This document shows positions 33,316 through 44,826 of a stretch of DNA of 64,000 bases, piece after piece. Each line of letters starts with the position of its first letter. The stretch's first letter is position 1. The notes beneath the pieces were generated by a model, which saw nothing but the letters and a program-made list of their open reading frames with translations, made no database searches and was not told the origin of the DNA. The translations under genes were made by a program, and so were the position numbers. The DNA is taken from NCBI GenBank assembly GCA_008828725.1, contig MEHQ01001995.1, forward strand, positions 165,078-229,077, written 5' to 3'. Origin of the DNA: Saccharina japonica. Its lineage: Eukaryota > Sar > Phaeophyceae > Laminariales > Laminariaceae.

Positions 33316-34477
33316 TTCGTTGCAAATATACTTCATACAACCTGAAAATGTAGCAGCAGGTCTTCTTGACGAAGCACGTGATTGGCGATTTTCCACGTAC
33401 TCGCTATCTTGACTCCTGCTCTTTCTTGATATACGCAAAAGCAAAGTATTCACACACCTGTACAGTTCACAGAGGGTGACCCAACGGCGGAGGAAGTGAC
33501 TTTCGTGTTTTCTGCAAGCGGGCTGTGAGCGGCGCACTCTGATCCTACAGCTCTTTGTCCCATCTTAAACGTTCTATCAGGCAATACAATCACGAGAACC
33601 GAATCCAAAGGTTCGATCCTGCACTCAATGCCACGAAGATTGGAACGAAGGCTAAAACCACCAGTGTGCACCAGCACCACTACTATTATAATACGAAGTA
33701 CGGGCTTTTACGGTGTTTTTAGAGGATCTTTCGTTTGCTTTTCAAATGGGAGGTGTTCGAACCTGGATCGGACAGGTATCAGTCCAAATGTCAAAATGTG
33801 GGGAAATCCAGCTCACAGTAAATGTTAACAAAAGTCAAAGCACCTTGGGGGCCACAACCACAACAATCAAGTATTAGTCCTTGCCTTTTTTGTTTTCTCT
33901 TTCATTCATTGCGTTGTCTTGAGTTAATAATAATGCAATATTACCCCCCCCCCCCCCCCTATATTGAAGGGAAGAAACCGGACCGTTGTGATCCCCCCCC
34001 CCCCCCCGCCGTTGTCCCCGTAACGCTGTGTTGGGTGCCGCCACTCCCTGCAAACGGTTTTATTCCATTTGCCATCTGACCAAAATGTGCAGCGCTTGTT
34101 CCGATCATACCATGGTGTTGTTGTCTTCACATTAAACCCGTTCTTTCTACTCAACCACATCAGTACACCCAGTGCCTGTCCAGGATTCCCAGTCCTAGAG
34201 AGATACAACTTATGTGGTCACAGACTGTGAAACAGAGAAACACCAAAACAAAATAAACGCAAATGGATGGGTAAAGCAAGTGAGATGCGTAACGTACCGG
34301 GTACGAGAACACAGCGACACGAGCCGAACCAAAAAATAAGAACAAAAAAGACAAAATAAAAAACAAGTTCTGAAATGAAACAGAATACAAATGACGCAGG
34401 GAGACAGAAGCGCCCCTAGACGAAAAGCACACGTGCCCAAGAGGAACAGATAACTGCTGCACGAGCGAGGCAACACG
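33316..34477. other. Intergenic DNA without recognised gene
   Basis: Contains long C runs at 33943-33958 and 33992-34007. A minus-strand B-box-like GGTTCGAACACC near 33755 has no A box. Open frames are short. Confidence 0.55.
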
Positions 34478-34582
34478 AAAAAAGAGAGAGACACCGGCAT
34501 AGGGTGGAAACAAAGGGAGAAACAAGGCAAAAAAAGAGAGAGACACCGGCATAGGGTGGAAACAAAGGGAGAAACAAGACAA
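34478..34582. repeat. 52-bp purine-rich tandem duplication
   Basis: Two near-identical units containing GAGAGAGACACCGGCATAGG and GGAGAAACAAG. Confidence 0.9.
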
Positions 34583-34821
34583 AAAACGCAAGAAAGAAGA
34601 CACGAGAGAGGAAAAGAGAAAAATAGTTCTCAAGGCAAGCTCAAGGCGATGGCAACAACAAGTTCCCGTCTCTGCTATAAAAACTGATACGGGGACCATG
34701 TCACACCTTCTGCCATCTCATTCCCACTCTAAAAACAAAAACGGTGTCAAGAGTCGATACTACCTCTGCCGCGCCCCCCCCAGTGAACACATCAACGGAA
34801 ACAAATAATAGAATTCAAGGA

Positions 34822-36180
34822 CTAGTCGAGCCGATATCTGGCCACACGATCTATCATTTCGTTTCTGCATTCGTCGACAGCTGTATCAGTACGGCCGCCC
34901 CTGCCCCCCCCCCCCCTCTCCTGGTCGCCTCTCTTGGCGTCCTCAGCTGTATGCCGTAGCCAGCTCCTCTCCGCTTCGGTCCTGTGCCACCTCGCCATGA
35001 AATGATCCGCCGCCTCGCCGACCCCCCGATACCACACCCCCCTCTTCTTAGCCGCCCTCGGCCATAGTACCGTCTCTGCTCCAAACAGTAAAGGGGAGCT
35101 TTCTGTGGAGCCCTCTGTCGCTCGAAAAACCCTGAGGTCATCTGCGAGACATTGGGCCCAGTTATTTTCTGGTCGGCTAGGTCCCGGGTTCGTCCCGCCG
35201 GCGATCGTCCCAAACATCACCCGCCTGGTCAGCCGCTCATTGGTCGTGCGCTGTACGCCCCCCGCAGAGAGGAGGCGTCGTTTGCGGATGGTCGTCTTAA
35301 CGCTCTCGCATTGTGCCTTCTTGAGAGCCTTGGCGTACGACATGATATGGTCGGTGCGTTGTCGGCGCTGGAAACCAATGATCCGTTGGAGGAAGTTGTG
35401 GTGTGCCGTTCGGAGCTCAGCGAACTGCTCCTGGCCAAGGGTCCTCGTCACACACTCGTACAGCAGTGTCTCCATCACCTCGGCCTTTAGCATGCGCACC
35501 TTTAGAGTAAATAGGGCACCCTCCATATCGTACAGCTGCCGCTTGAACCGATTGTAGCATGCCCATGCGAGTCGAATGCGTCGTTTGATCTCTGGCATAA
35601 TGTCCGCGCTTGCGATGACAAAACCACCAAGGTACAAAAACTGCATCGTCTGTTTATACCTCTGACCCGCTGCTTCGATGACGAGCGGCGAGGTCCGGAG
35701 TGCTTGGTTTGGTGTCCGCAGCAGCATAGTCTCTGGTTTCGTTTCGGATACGGTGACACCAGCTGCTTCGAAAACGGCCACAATAACGGTCATCATCTTC
35801 GCAAGCCATTCCGCCGAGTTAGACACAATACCTGCATCGTCGGCGTACAGCATACCCCATACTGCTCTCCGTACACGTGCTAGTGGGTCTTCCCTCACTC
35901 CGCCCCCCCCGAGGCCCTCCTTGAGGTGAACCAGGTCCCTCAAGATGTCTTGGTCCTCACTGAAGCGTATCAGCACGGCGTGTATCACAGCAGCGAAGAA
36001 GACATTGAACAGAAGCGGTGACAGCACACATCCTTGCCGCAGCCCCTGAGTGACATCGAACCATTCAGAGTGCTCACCGTTATCCGTACGCACGCGAGCT
36101 CGCACGCCTTCGTGGAATTGCCGGATAACGGTTAACATCTTCTCTGGTATGCCGAAGCGTGCGAGCACCACCCACAACAA
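34822..36180 (-). pseudogene. LINE reverse transcriptase, C-terminal frame
   Basis: Open for 452 codons from an internal Met; the frame runs on upstream to about 36228. YADD falls at residues 112-115. Two lesions separate it from the N-terminal frame: a TGA at 36254-36256 where the reading [15 protein letters not shown] suggests an Arg codon, and a 4-base duplication (AATGAATG, 36217-36224) between CF and IDLQKAYD. After them the frame is intact to its stop, so the copy is recent. The C-terminal part ([20 protein letters not shown], then [13 protein letters not shown]) has no domain I can name. Confidence 0.85.
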
Positions 36181-36680
36181 CTCTCGGTCGACGGAGTCAT
36201 AAGCCTTCTGCAGGTCAATGAATGAAGCACATGTACAGGGGGGTTTGTTTGGCTCATCCGAGTTCTTGCAGTCGACGGACGACGAAAAGCATGTCGACTG
36301 TTGATCGTGCCGGGCGAAAGCCGCAATTCTCCTCGGGGAGTACCCCTTCGGCCTCGCTGTAATTGCTGAGACGTGACGCGACCATTTTCAGCAATACTTT
36401 GCCTGAATGGGCAACAAGCGAAATCCCTCGGTAGTTGTTGCAATCGGATCGATCCTTCTTTTTATGAAGGACCATAATGGTCGCATCTTTCCATTGCTGG
36501 GGGACGTCACCTGTTCTCCACACATTGACACGCAAGTTGTGTAAGTACCAGATGAATTCGGGATAGCCTAGTTTCAGTAACTCGGCCGGAAGGGAGTCTG
36601 GTCCTACCGCTTTCCAGTTTGGCATACCCCGGACTACCGCAGTCATGTCATCCATGGTCGGTTCATCTCCAAGCGATGGC
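34822..36680 (-). mobile_element. 5'-truncated LINE (non-LTR retrotransposon)
   Basis: Carries most of a LINE reverse transcriptase and its C-terminal region on the minus strand. The N-terminal frame (36254-36680) reads [40 protein letters not shown] and [20 protein letters not shown]. The rest (34822-36228) has motif [16 protein letters not shown], motif [17 protein letters not shown], motif [11 protein letters not shown] and a long tail. No endonuclease is present, as expected for 5' truncation. A degraded relative lies at 22262-22850. Confidence 0.9.
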
Positions 36681-36941
36681 ATCCATCCATATAAATGTAT
36701 GATATAGCCTAAGAGACCAACATAGCAATTATGAATTGAATCCAACGGCTTCAAATATGGAAGGTGCCACCCACCCATCAGACCTGAACACTTGACAAAA
36801 TAAGACCACCAATGCAGCCCCCCTCACGAATTAATGTCGTTACCGACTCCTCACCGACGTTCCACCAATCAATTCTGAACATGTAGTATGTGGAAGGGTG
36901 ACATGCAATTGTTGTGCCTTTCCATCAAATCTATGCCGGTC

Positions 36942-37260
36942 GCCCCGGTGGTCTAACTGGTAGCCACGAAGCCTGTTGGGCCGGATGTCGAGGGTTCGAT
37001 TCTCCCCATTGAGGTTTTATTCTCAAATGACACCGACTGTCGAGAGCGCATATTATAGCGTGGGTAAGCAAAATTTGACGAGAGTTGACGAGGGAAGAAA
37101 GTGCTGAAATCTTCTCGCGATATAAATGAAAGGCACGAACCGTAGTGGGGGGAGGAGGGAGAAGAGCCTACTTTGTGACTCCGGATCTGAGTTACGATTA
37201 GGGAGGGAGAAAGACGGAAGTGCGAAGATAATAAATGGGATGGACAAAATATATATATAT
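36942..37260 (+). mobile_element. tRNA-derived SINE, full copy
   Basis: The head has a Pol III A box TGGTCTAACTGG (36949-36960) and B box GGTTCGATTC (36993-37002), 33 bases apart, and an imperfect T arm. The acceptor arms do not pair, so it is not a working tRNA. A body follows (GACGAGGGAAGAAAGTGCTG, CTTCTCGCGATA, GAGCCTACTTTGTGACTC, ATAAATGGGATGGAC) and a TA-rich tail (ATATATATAT). The body recurs without the head at 30345-30515 and 55820-56037. Pol III transcription is inferred. Confidence 0.7.
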
Positions 37261-37795
37261 ATTATGTTCTTCTTGATGAAACGATCGACACACCCCACAC
37301 CTAAACACCTACTGCTGTGTACAGATAGATGATTCGCAAGGACTAAGGTTGTGCCTCCAAAATCCCACGACAATCTATCCCTACTCTAGACAGGAAAACT
37401 CAATCATTTACTACCTTTACTACTCGTATCTTCTTCCGTCCAACTCTTGTTTAATCCGCTACTCGTACTCGGTTATTGTCTTTTTTAGCCTAAATCCTGA
37501 TGCGCGCACGAAAGAAGAAAAAGAAGGAAAATAAACTATAAAAAATACGATAAAAAACAAAAAAAAAAACAAGCAGACAAAGTGGCGTGCGTCGTGCGCC
37601 CCCGGAGGAGATGTGACGACAACACTATATAAAGAAAAGGGCAAACGCCAAAAATAGGTATACCTAGGCCTTTTGACCCAGTTGTAGGTACACTGGGTAT
37701 CGCACACCGGGGAAATCTTCCTGCCCCCCCCCCCTCCCTGATTGGCCGATTGCTGTCTCTGGCAGTGACCACACCAGAACTTAAATTAGTTTATT
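37261..37795. other. Intergenic DNA without recognised gene
   Basis: A-rich stretches around 37530-37575 and a C run at 37722-37733. Nothing recognisable as a gene. Confidence 0.55.
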
Positions 37796-38012
37796 GGAGG
37801 CTGTCGTTCATATGCAAGTCCGCCTGAGAGGCGGTTCTTAGCAAGATGCAGCTCACCCTCTATGCGACTCGCCCAATACCTCACGGCGCTTCGCGCTTGG
37901 TGCAAGCAATGTCTGCCTGGTTGGTGAAAACCCAACGTGCTCCGTCCCGGCATTGTAAGGATGCGAGGGTCTATGGTCATATGACTACGGCCGTGCACGA
38001 CATGAGTACACC
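37796..38012 (+). repeat. 215-bp dispersed repeat, copy 3
   Basis: Clean copy: CATATGCAAGTCCGCCTGAG to GGCCGTGCACGACATGAGTA, ending in a run of C (38002-38011). Same blocks as at 18648 and 22995. Confidence 0.88.
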
Positions 38013-38115
38013 CCCCCCCCCAACAGTGGGCCTAACGCCCCATCGTACCTAGGAATGACTCAAAAGGCGTAGGTACACCTATTACAAGTTATGGTTCACC
38101 TAATTTTGGTGAATG

Positions 38116-38377
38116 TGGCCGACTATGATGATAGTCGAGAGGTACGCGCTTGGATTGCTGTTAGGTAAGTCCGTTTTGCGAGCTTCGCTCAGAAGAAAGA
38201 CATCGATGATGTGGAAATGGCGCTCTCAGGCCAATAAGAGAAAGGAAGAAAGATAACGAGAGAATGAGAGAGCCATTTCCACATCATCGATGTCTTTCTT
38301 CTGAGCGAAGCTCGCAAACGGACTTGCCTAGCAGCAATCCAAGCGCTTACCTCTCGACTATCATCATAGTCGGCCAT
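38116..38377. repeat. Foldback repeat, 112-bp arms
   Basis: Arms 38116-38227 and 38266-38377 are near-perfect inverted copies around a 38-base purine-rich loop. A third, single arm lies at 41104-41235. In each arm one frame reads ADYDDSRE, then (V/S)AWIA(V/A)R.VR, so the arm may derive from a coding piece. GAGGTAAGC inside looks like a splice donor in two of the three copies. Confidence 0.9.
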
Positions 38378-41103
38378 ATTCCATCATCAGCAATAAATGG
38401 CTCGATGGACCCTTTTTTAGACAACTGGAATACCATGGTATAGAATTATAGACAGGCGGCCGCACCGATGCCGGGACTGTCAGCCAGCAGAACTCTCCTG
38501 TCAAGGCAAACGTCAGAATAGATGGCGAAGCTATGACGAATGCAGGTGGTACCGGAGACAACGCAACAGTCAAGCTGGATGGCCGACCCATCAATAATTT
38601 CTTACCAGTCGACATGTCGAAAGTTCTTAGGTTTCTTCGTGGAGCTCAGCTTATCTGGTGTGCTTAACTGTGGTGCGCTCGGTGGATGCACTCTTAAGAC
38701 TTATGTCTTGTACTATAGTACAGTATAGTGGAAAAAGCACTTATTGTTGATTGACACACCGCCGCCACGTCTCATCATGTAGCGGCAAACTCACCATCAC
38801 CATCACCACTGGCACTCATTACTCACCCCTACAACAATGCCTGGGGAAGTGGTGGTGTAAGCCCTGCGGCCACGGTAGACATACTCAGCAGAGTTGATGT
38901 CTGTTATTTATAGGAGGACAAGTGGCATCACGGTATGGTCTCACTGGTGGTATGCCACTCACTGTTACTAGTAGTGGTTAGAGATAAAGTACGTACGTCC
39001 TTCGCTGTGGCCCATACAGCAGTACGTAGTGTAGACACAACGCGGATAGTCTCACCTTTTGGCAAGGATCCGAGGTCTCGCCGCTTTATTTATGATTGCG
39101 CTGCTCCCTTGCGGAGCCAGCTAGCAAACATCACCCCTCCAGGACGGCTTTATTCGCCATGATACTTTATACAAGCGGCAATACGCATCATTAGCTCGAC
39201 CATGATAAAATGTACGCTATAGCACGGTTTCTATTGGTGTTCCATATCGCACCAAATATTGGGAAGCTAAGACACCCTTAAGCGTATACTTCACTCTGCA
39301 CACGAACGCAACAGCTTTCAGATCAATCAGATGAATCAGATGAATCAGATGAACGTGGCAGCCAGAAGACCTCTATCATAGCGGTACAAACGCCGTCTCA
39401 TCACCCATATTGTCTCAACGTTATATCGGCTCGTACCCCCCCCCGGCCGTCCCTGAAACCTCCACTCCTGGTGGCATTCCCCGCTTTGTTGGTACGGCTG
39501 TGTTCTCGGTGTTTTTAGCAGCTTTCGGCAGCAGTACAGTACTTGCAAGAAGAGTAAAAGGAGAAGGCGAAGACAGTGCATTATCGCAACAAAGGAGGCG
39601 TGCTAACGAGGGGGCTGCCGTCATGTCATAGATAGCCGTAGCCGTCATGTCATAGGTTACAGCTGTACCGATTAAGGGTCCGGGTACGTACGTATGTTGT
39701 AAAGCCGTTTTTTTATTGATGGATTATGGTTATGAAGGTCCTCATCCGACAAATTGCAGGTGGCCGACGCTTGCACGAGCAATTACCCGGGTCTGCCCTG
39801 GCGGTGCTGGTACGTAGTAACTGCTGTATATGGCCCTGCTAGCAGCTGCTGTGCGTGCGGAGTAGGTGTACCAATGAAAGGCGCTACAGCTACCCGTAGC
39901 TGTAATAGAACACTGCGAGTCGTTGCTTGGGGTGTTTGGTGTTGCCTCCGGGTGGGGATGTGAACGCCGTATCGCACGAACTGAAAGAATGACGCGTGTG
40001 TCGAGGCTCTGTCTCTACGGAGAGAGATGGCAGAGGTGGCACCGGAGTGTCTGTGAAGATCACTTGTGTAGAAGAAGAAAAGTCATGATTTGAATAGGCG
40101 CTTATGTGGCCATAATGGAAAGAAGATTGACCTCAGGGAGATCAATGGAAAAGGAAGAAGAGAAGAGAAGAGTGGAAAAGAGGGAAGCAGGAGTAGAGTG
40201 ATCGAGGTGGGCGGTGCCTGCACCTGATCATCCCGGTACAATGCCCATGCTACGGCAGTTACATTCTACCGTAGTTGGTACTGTTCCCTGTAATGTTCTC
40301 TACAATGTTATAGGAACATTATAGCAACGTTCTCAGCATCGTTCCTGATGAAGATGCTTGGGTCATACAATGTGGCGCACTACGAGTAAGACAAACTCGT
40401 AATCTATCCGCATATTGTAATTCCCCGAATATCTAGACTAAGATACTCATATACTCGTATCAGTGCGTAGTGACTGCACATCACAATAGATACGTATGGA
40501 TCTCAACGTCCATATGCTAACACGAACCACCTGGTGCGAGTAGACACAATGTACTGCGGGCCTACTGTATTTCAGTAACACCTGTCTGTATAGAATATGA
40601 GGGGTACTTGTATCCGCCAAATAGTACCACTACTGTAGTACAAATAGTAGTGCCACGATAGCACAAATAGTAGCGTGCCACTTATTCTCCACACATACAG
40701 TGTGCTGCGCGTAGGCTGTGCCCGTCATTCTCTTCCCGTATACCCCTGTAGTCTATAACCATAGGAGCATGGTGCAGAGGCTTTCACCCCCCAACTGTCA
40801 AAAGTTCATGATGCGCTGACTATCCGAGCCCCTTCTCTGACGTATTAACATTTATACGAGAAGCGTATAACAGCAGGAAGGCGCTTTGCCGTGGCTATAA
40901 CACGAAATAAAAAACGTACGATTGGTGTTTCGACCCCGGGGGGGTAGTTAGGTGTATGGTATCCGAATCCCTGCCCCCCCCTGCCTACGGCGAATTATTA
41001 AGACATAACTTGAAAAAATATCGCCTACGGCGATATAGAAAAGTAGCCCCCCAAATATTTTTCTCGCCTACGCGCAACCAAACATTACGCCTGTTGATGA
41101 ACG
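38378..41103. other. Intergenic DNA without recognised gene
   Basis: Contains a GAATCAGAT tandem run near 39325, short CTACTGTAGTAG palindromes and two copies of 'TCGCCTACGGCGA' palindromes near 40985 and 41022. No family recognised. Confidence 0.5.
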
Positions 41104-41260
41104 AGGTGGCCGACTATGATGATAGTCGAGAGGTAAGCGCTTGGATTGCTGTGAGGCAAGTCCGTTTGCGAGCTTCGCTCAGTAGAAGAAAGCTATCGAT
41201 GATGAGATGGCACTCTCAGGCCGATTAAGAGAAGGAATAAAAGGAGAGTGAAAGGATGGG
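41104..41260 (+). repeat. Single copy of the 38.1-kb foldback arm
   Basis: Matches the left arm at 38116 and continues some way into its loop side (CTCAGGCCGATTAAGAGAAG). The frame through it is open from 40956 to a stop at 41228 and ends ADYDDSREVSAWIAVRQVR, LRASLSRRK, then MRWHSQAD. Unrecognised. Confidence 0.7.
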
Positions 41261-42270
41261 GGTGCCATCATCGGTCAGCTCTCAGCAAGACGCACGCCCT
41301 ACGGCTTATCCCGGGCCATTGTACTGCCCGAGCTACATCAACGTTCCTAGTATCGATAGTTAGCAGCGTTCCCAGCATCGATACAGATGGTGCGTGTTCG
41401 AGATTGTTCTCGTTACGTACTCGTGATCGTTCTCGGTCCGTGCTCGTGAACGTTACATATTGCTATTGAGCCGAGAACCGACGAACGGCTACCAGGAGAT
41501 TGTTTTTGGAGCGTTCTTCTTACGCGCATTTTGAGTCTCAAACAATACCACTCTTATATCAAGTATATCCTGTTGTGGTACGTAGTACGTGGATAGATCG
41601 TGCTACTGCGCTCTGACTTATAGACGACTATGTTACCGACCAGCGACTCGGTAGGCTACTGGCTACTGCTGTAGCGAAGTACCTATCACGAACACGACTC
41701 CTCGATGGAGGTGACATCGGCAAATATGCTATAATACGACATCGAATGAAATCATTCCTTATCGAACTTACTTAGTTACGTGAGCAAACCTTTTACTAAG
41801 TTGAATTCTCCGTAAACTCGAAGATCTCCACAACAATGTGTCGTGCTGCAGGGAAAATGTTCTAACCTAGGCAACAATTGAACCACATATTCAGACTCGT
41901 GTATGAACGGCGGCAATATGGGTGTAGTCTTGGCACATACGCTACCCGTGGCTCACGTACGCTGCCTAATAAGATGCGAATACCCCAGCGATCAGTTTGT
42001 GACCGAGAAATGGGGAATCAAACTATATTATAGCAGCCTGCTATGTCTCTGCCCACCTTGCGACTTGAATGTTTTACACAAGTTCAACTACTAGCCTACA
42101 ACACTAAAATCAAACGAAAACAATATTCCAGTCAGTCAATCGACCAAGAGTAGAAGATGTTAGCAGTAGTCTAAAAAATAGTGACTCCGTGCAGCCGGAT
42201 GCTACAGTCGCGATTCTACGGAGTAGAACTTACCATTTATTCGATTTATTCGATGCTACTATATACAAGG
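41261..42270. other. Intergenic DNA without recognised gene
   Basis: Nothing beyond short repeats such as GTTCTCG..CGTGCTCGTGA variants near 41400-41450. Confidence 0.5.
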
Positions 42271-42903
42271 GGGCTTCGTCGGCGGCGTAGTGGCCGCCGT
42301 CGGCCCCGTAGCTTTCAGGCTGAGTACTGCGAATGGCAGTTTCCGATGCCAAGGGCCCGTTAAACAATGTTCGGTTAATCTCTTGTGAAATAAAAAAGAA
42401 AAACCGCAACAACAGTAGCAGCCAACTACACGTTCGAAACCTCGTAATCCGGGCTTAGGCTGAAGTTTTTATTTTTTATTAATTATATCAGACGCTGATG
42501 AAGAAAACCGAACGCGGGAACAACGTTCGATGTGAGAGCCAACACTCAGTGTCTAGTCACCCCAAGGAAAAAAACCCCTCTGACAATAAAACTACGTTGA
42601 TACTCAACAACATGTAAACCCAACCTCAATCCATTCGCAGCACAAATCTGGACAAAAACACTGTCTAGACACCTCAAGGAAGGAAAACCCCTCTGACAAT
42701 AAAACAAGGTGAATACTCAACATGTAAAACCAACCTCAAGCCATTCGCAGCATAACTCTCGACAGACAAACTGATGAATAAAACCGAACGCTGGGGGAGT
42801 GACCGCTCGAGTTGAGAGTTTATGGCCGCCGTCCAAGCTCAAGGTCTCGTAGCTTTCAGGCTAAACTTACCGCAAATGGCATTTTTCTGATGCCAAGGGC
42901 CCG
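42271..42903. repeat. Composite repeat: flanking 85-bp copies around a 113-bp tandem pair
   Basis: 42271-42359 and 42822-42903 share GGCCGCCGTC, GTAGCTTTCAGGCT and GATGCCAAGGGCCCG. Between them 42550-42662 and 42663-42775 are tandem units (AAACCCCTCTGACAATAAAA). ACCGAACGC.GGG occurs at both sides of the tandem pair. Confidence 0.75.
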
Positions 42904-43926
42904 GAGTTAAGCAAATCCAGTGATCCTGGACGCGATGAACAATGCTTGTAATACATATGTATGAATATGAGTTTTGCAGCTTAAAAATAAGCGGCAGTTC
43001 CTGTGCCATGCCAACGACCCGTTTGATGCCTGCTGATGGGCTCAACGTCGATAGCTACTCGTAGGCAATACTTCACGCAATTCAATAGCAGCTACGCTGA
43101 ATGAAACACGATTCGCTATCCAGCCCGACACACTCTGACACAACACCCCCCCGATCGAACCGACACAGCATCCGCCCCCACCAATTAAACCCACCGATCG
43201 TGTTGAGGATCACATACCGATCTGGGTAAACGTATAATATATATGCCTGAGCACCAACTAATAATAGGCGTTTTTCTTGTTCGCGAAAACAGGGGAAACG
43301 CGTCTGAGAAACCGTCTTAACCGCCCCCCAGCAACAACCTATAAAAGACAAAGCCATGAACAAAATCAACAACACACCTCGTCCATGAGCAAATAGAGCG
43401 CGCGCGTGTGTGAGCCGGAGTATCGTGTCACATATTTGGTCTGGGAACGGATTTGGTTGGGTTTGGAGACGGGGACGGATAGTAATTTGTTTATTTCGCA
43501 CAAGAGGGATACAAAGTTTCACGGTCGTGATAACTTAATATTTTCACGAAGAAAACAAAAAGGCTTGAGTTGATGTCGATAAAATAAATTTGGCAAAATA
43601 AGGGCACTATGTATATAGAAGGGAGGGGGGAGGGGGCGTGAAATATATATCAAAAACATATGCGAAGGGCGAAAGGGAATAATGACGTACCTAATTTAGC
43701 GAAAGGGGGAGAGGTATAGAGTGTGGATATGTGGATGTGTGGATAGGGGTGGGTGGAAATAACTAATTCGCAACTTGAGCTACGTACGTACGTACGTACG
43801 TAGTGCGGGTTAGTTAATTTCGCAAAAGGGGGAGGATAAATACATGCTATACTAATAGTAATAGGTATGGGGGGGGTATAATTTATAACGAGGTTACATA
43901 CTGTAATAATAATCGATATGGGGGGG
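42904..43926. other. Intergenic DNA without recognised gene
   Basis: Contains a TACGTACGTACG run at 43783-43802 and repeated ATATGGGGGGGTATA boxes (43866, 43917). Confidence 0.5.
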
Positions 43927-44182
43927 TATATACAGGGGTACGCGCCAAAAAGAGAGCACGACACCACACTCCTAGGAAGGTCGAAATGAAAAACAAACCG
44001 GATCGCTGTGATCACAGGACGAAATGAGCGATTTTTTTTTTCACTTAGTTTTAGAGACCCCCCTATATTTTTTCCGTCGCTCATTTCGTCCTGTGATCAC
44101 AGCGATCCGGTTTGTTTTTCATTCCGACCTTCCTAGGAGTGTGGTGTCGTTTTCTCTTTTTGGCGCGTGCCCTTGGGGTATA
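43927..44182. repeat. Foldback element, ~105-bp arms
   Basis: Arms 43927-44031 and 44078-44182 are near-perfect inverted copies (AAACCGGATCGCTGTGATCA with its complement) around a 46-base loop. Outer ends are CAGGGGTACGCGCC and GGCGCGTGCCCTTG, each next to TATA. Possibly a non-autonomous DNA transposon. Matching peptides on the two strands come from the palindrome. Confidence 0.9.
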
Positions 44183-44357
44183 ATTAGTTTATTTCGAGAG
44201 AGACGGGCAAGAACATACGTTTGTTTTCGGAAAGCCACATATACTAATACACATATTATACATGTTTGGGGACCACTTATTAACAAAAAATGAAGTCAGA
44301 ATACAATGTAAACGTACACATATGTACGAAATTTCGTATCACAATAAAAGGTACCAC

Positions 44358-44421
44358 TTTTTTCGATAGGTACGAAGGTACGAAGGCTGAGAATGCCGGA
44401 TTATGGAATCCGAGTTCATGA
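44358..44421 (+). repeat. 64-bp module, left copy
   Basis: Identical to 50391-50454 (TTTTTTCGATAGGTACGAAG to GAATCCGAGTTCATGA). Here it lies outside the 210-bp left repeat and is separated from it by 195 bases; at the right end it directly follows the 210-bp repeat. Confidence 0.9.
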
Positions 44422-44601
44422 CAACATAAAGACAAACCGACGCGGCTAGCCCCCCACCGCAAATGCGCAATCTACGACACCCGGGCGCGTGAACCGCGCC
44501 CACCAAGTACGTAACACGAACAGCAACACAAACGCAAAGTTGCTGCGACCAGTAAAAACCCCCCTCCACTGACTCCCTCAAATGCACGGGCGGGCGGGTG
44601 G

Positions 44602-44616
44602 AGATCGGAAGAGCGG
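44602..44616 (+). other. 15-base Illumina adapter match at element junction
   Basis: AGATCGGAAGAGCGG equals the start of the Illumina paired-end adapter as I know it. It ends exactly where the 210-bp repeat begins (44617). A chance match of this length at this place is very unlikely, so a false join or untrimmed read is suspected. Confidence 0.75.
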
Positions 44617-44826
44617 AATTCAAACTAGTCCGTACCCCACCTTTGACCTGTATCGCTACCCTGCTTCGCTGCGTGCTTCGCTCGCGAGACGACGATACAT
44701 ACTACCCCAGGTGGGTACGACGAACAGGCTACTCGAGTACAGATAAACCGTACTCATCTGATTGGTTAAACTTCTCCCGTACATGCAAAACACATATTCT
44801 CTCGTACCTCGATAATATTACGATTT
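44617..44826. repeat. 210-bp direct repeat, left
   Basis: Begins AATTCAAACTAGTCCGTACC, ends ATAATATTACGATTT; about 98% identical to the right copy, same orientation. Confidence 0.93.

Noticed and set aside
33745-33775. B-box-like GGTTCGAACACC on the minus strand
   Set aside because: No A box or cloverleaf around it.
36942-37015. A true tRNA gene
   Set aside because: The acceptor and D arms do not pair and a repeated body follows, so it is called a SINE head.
43650-44293. Similar peptides on both strands (RSFRPVITAIRFVFH)
   Set aside because: Explained by the foldback arms, not by two genes.
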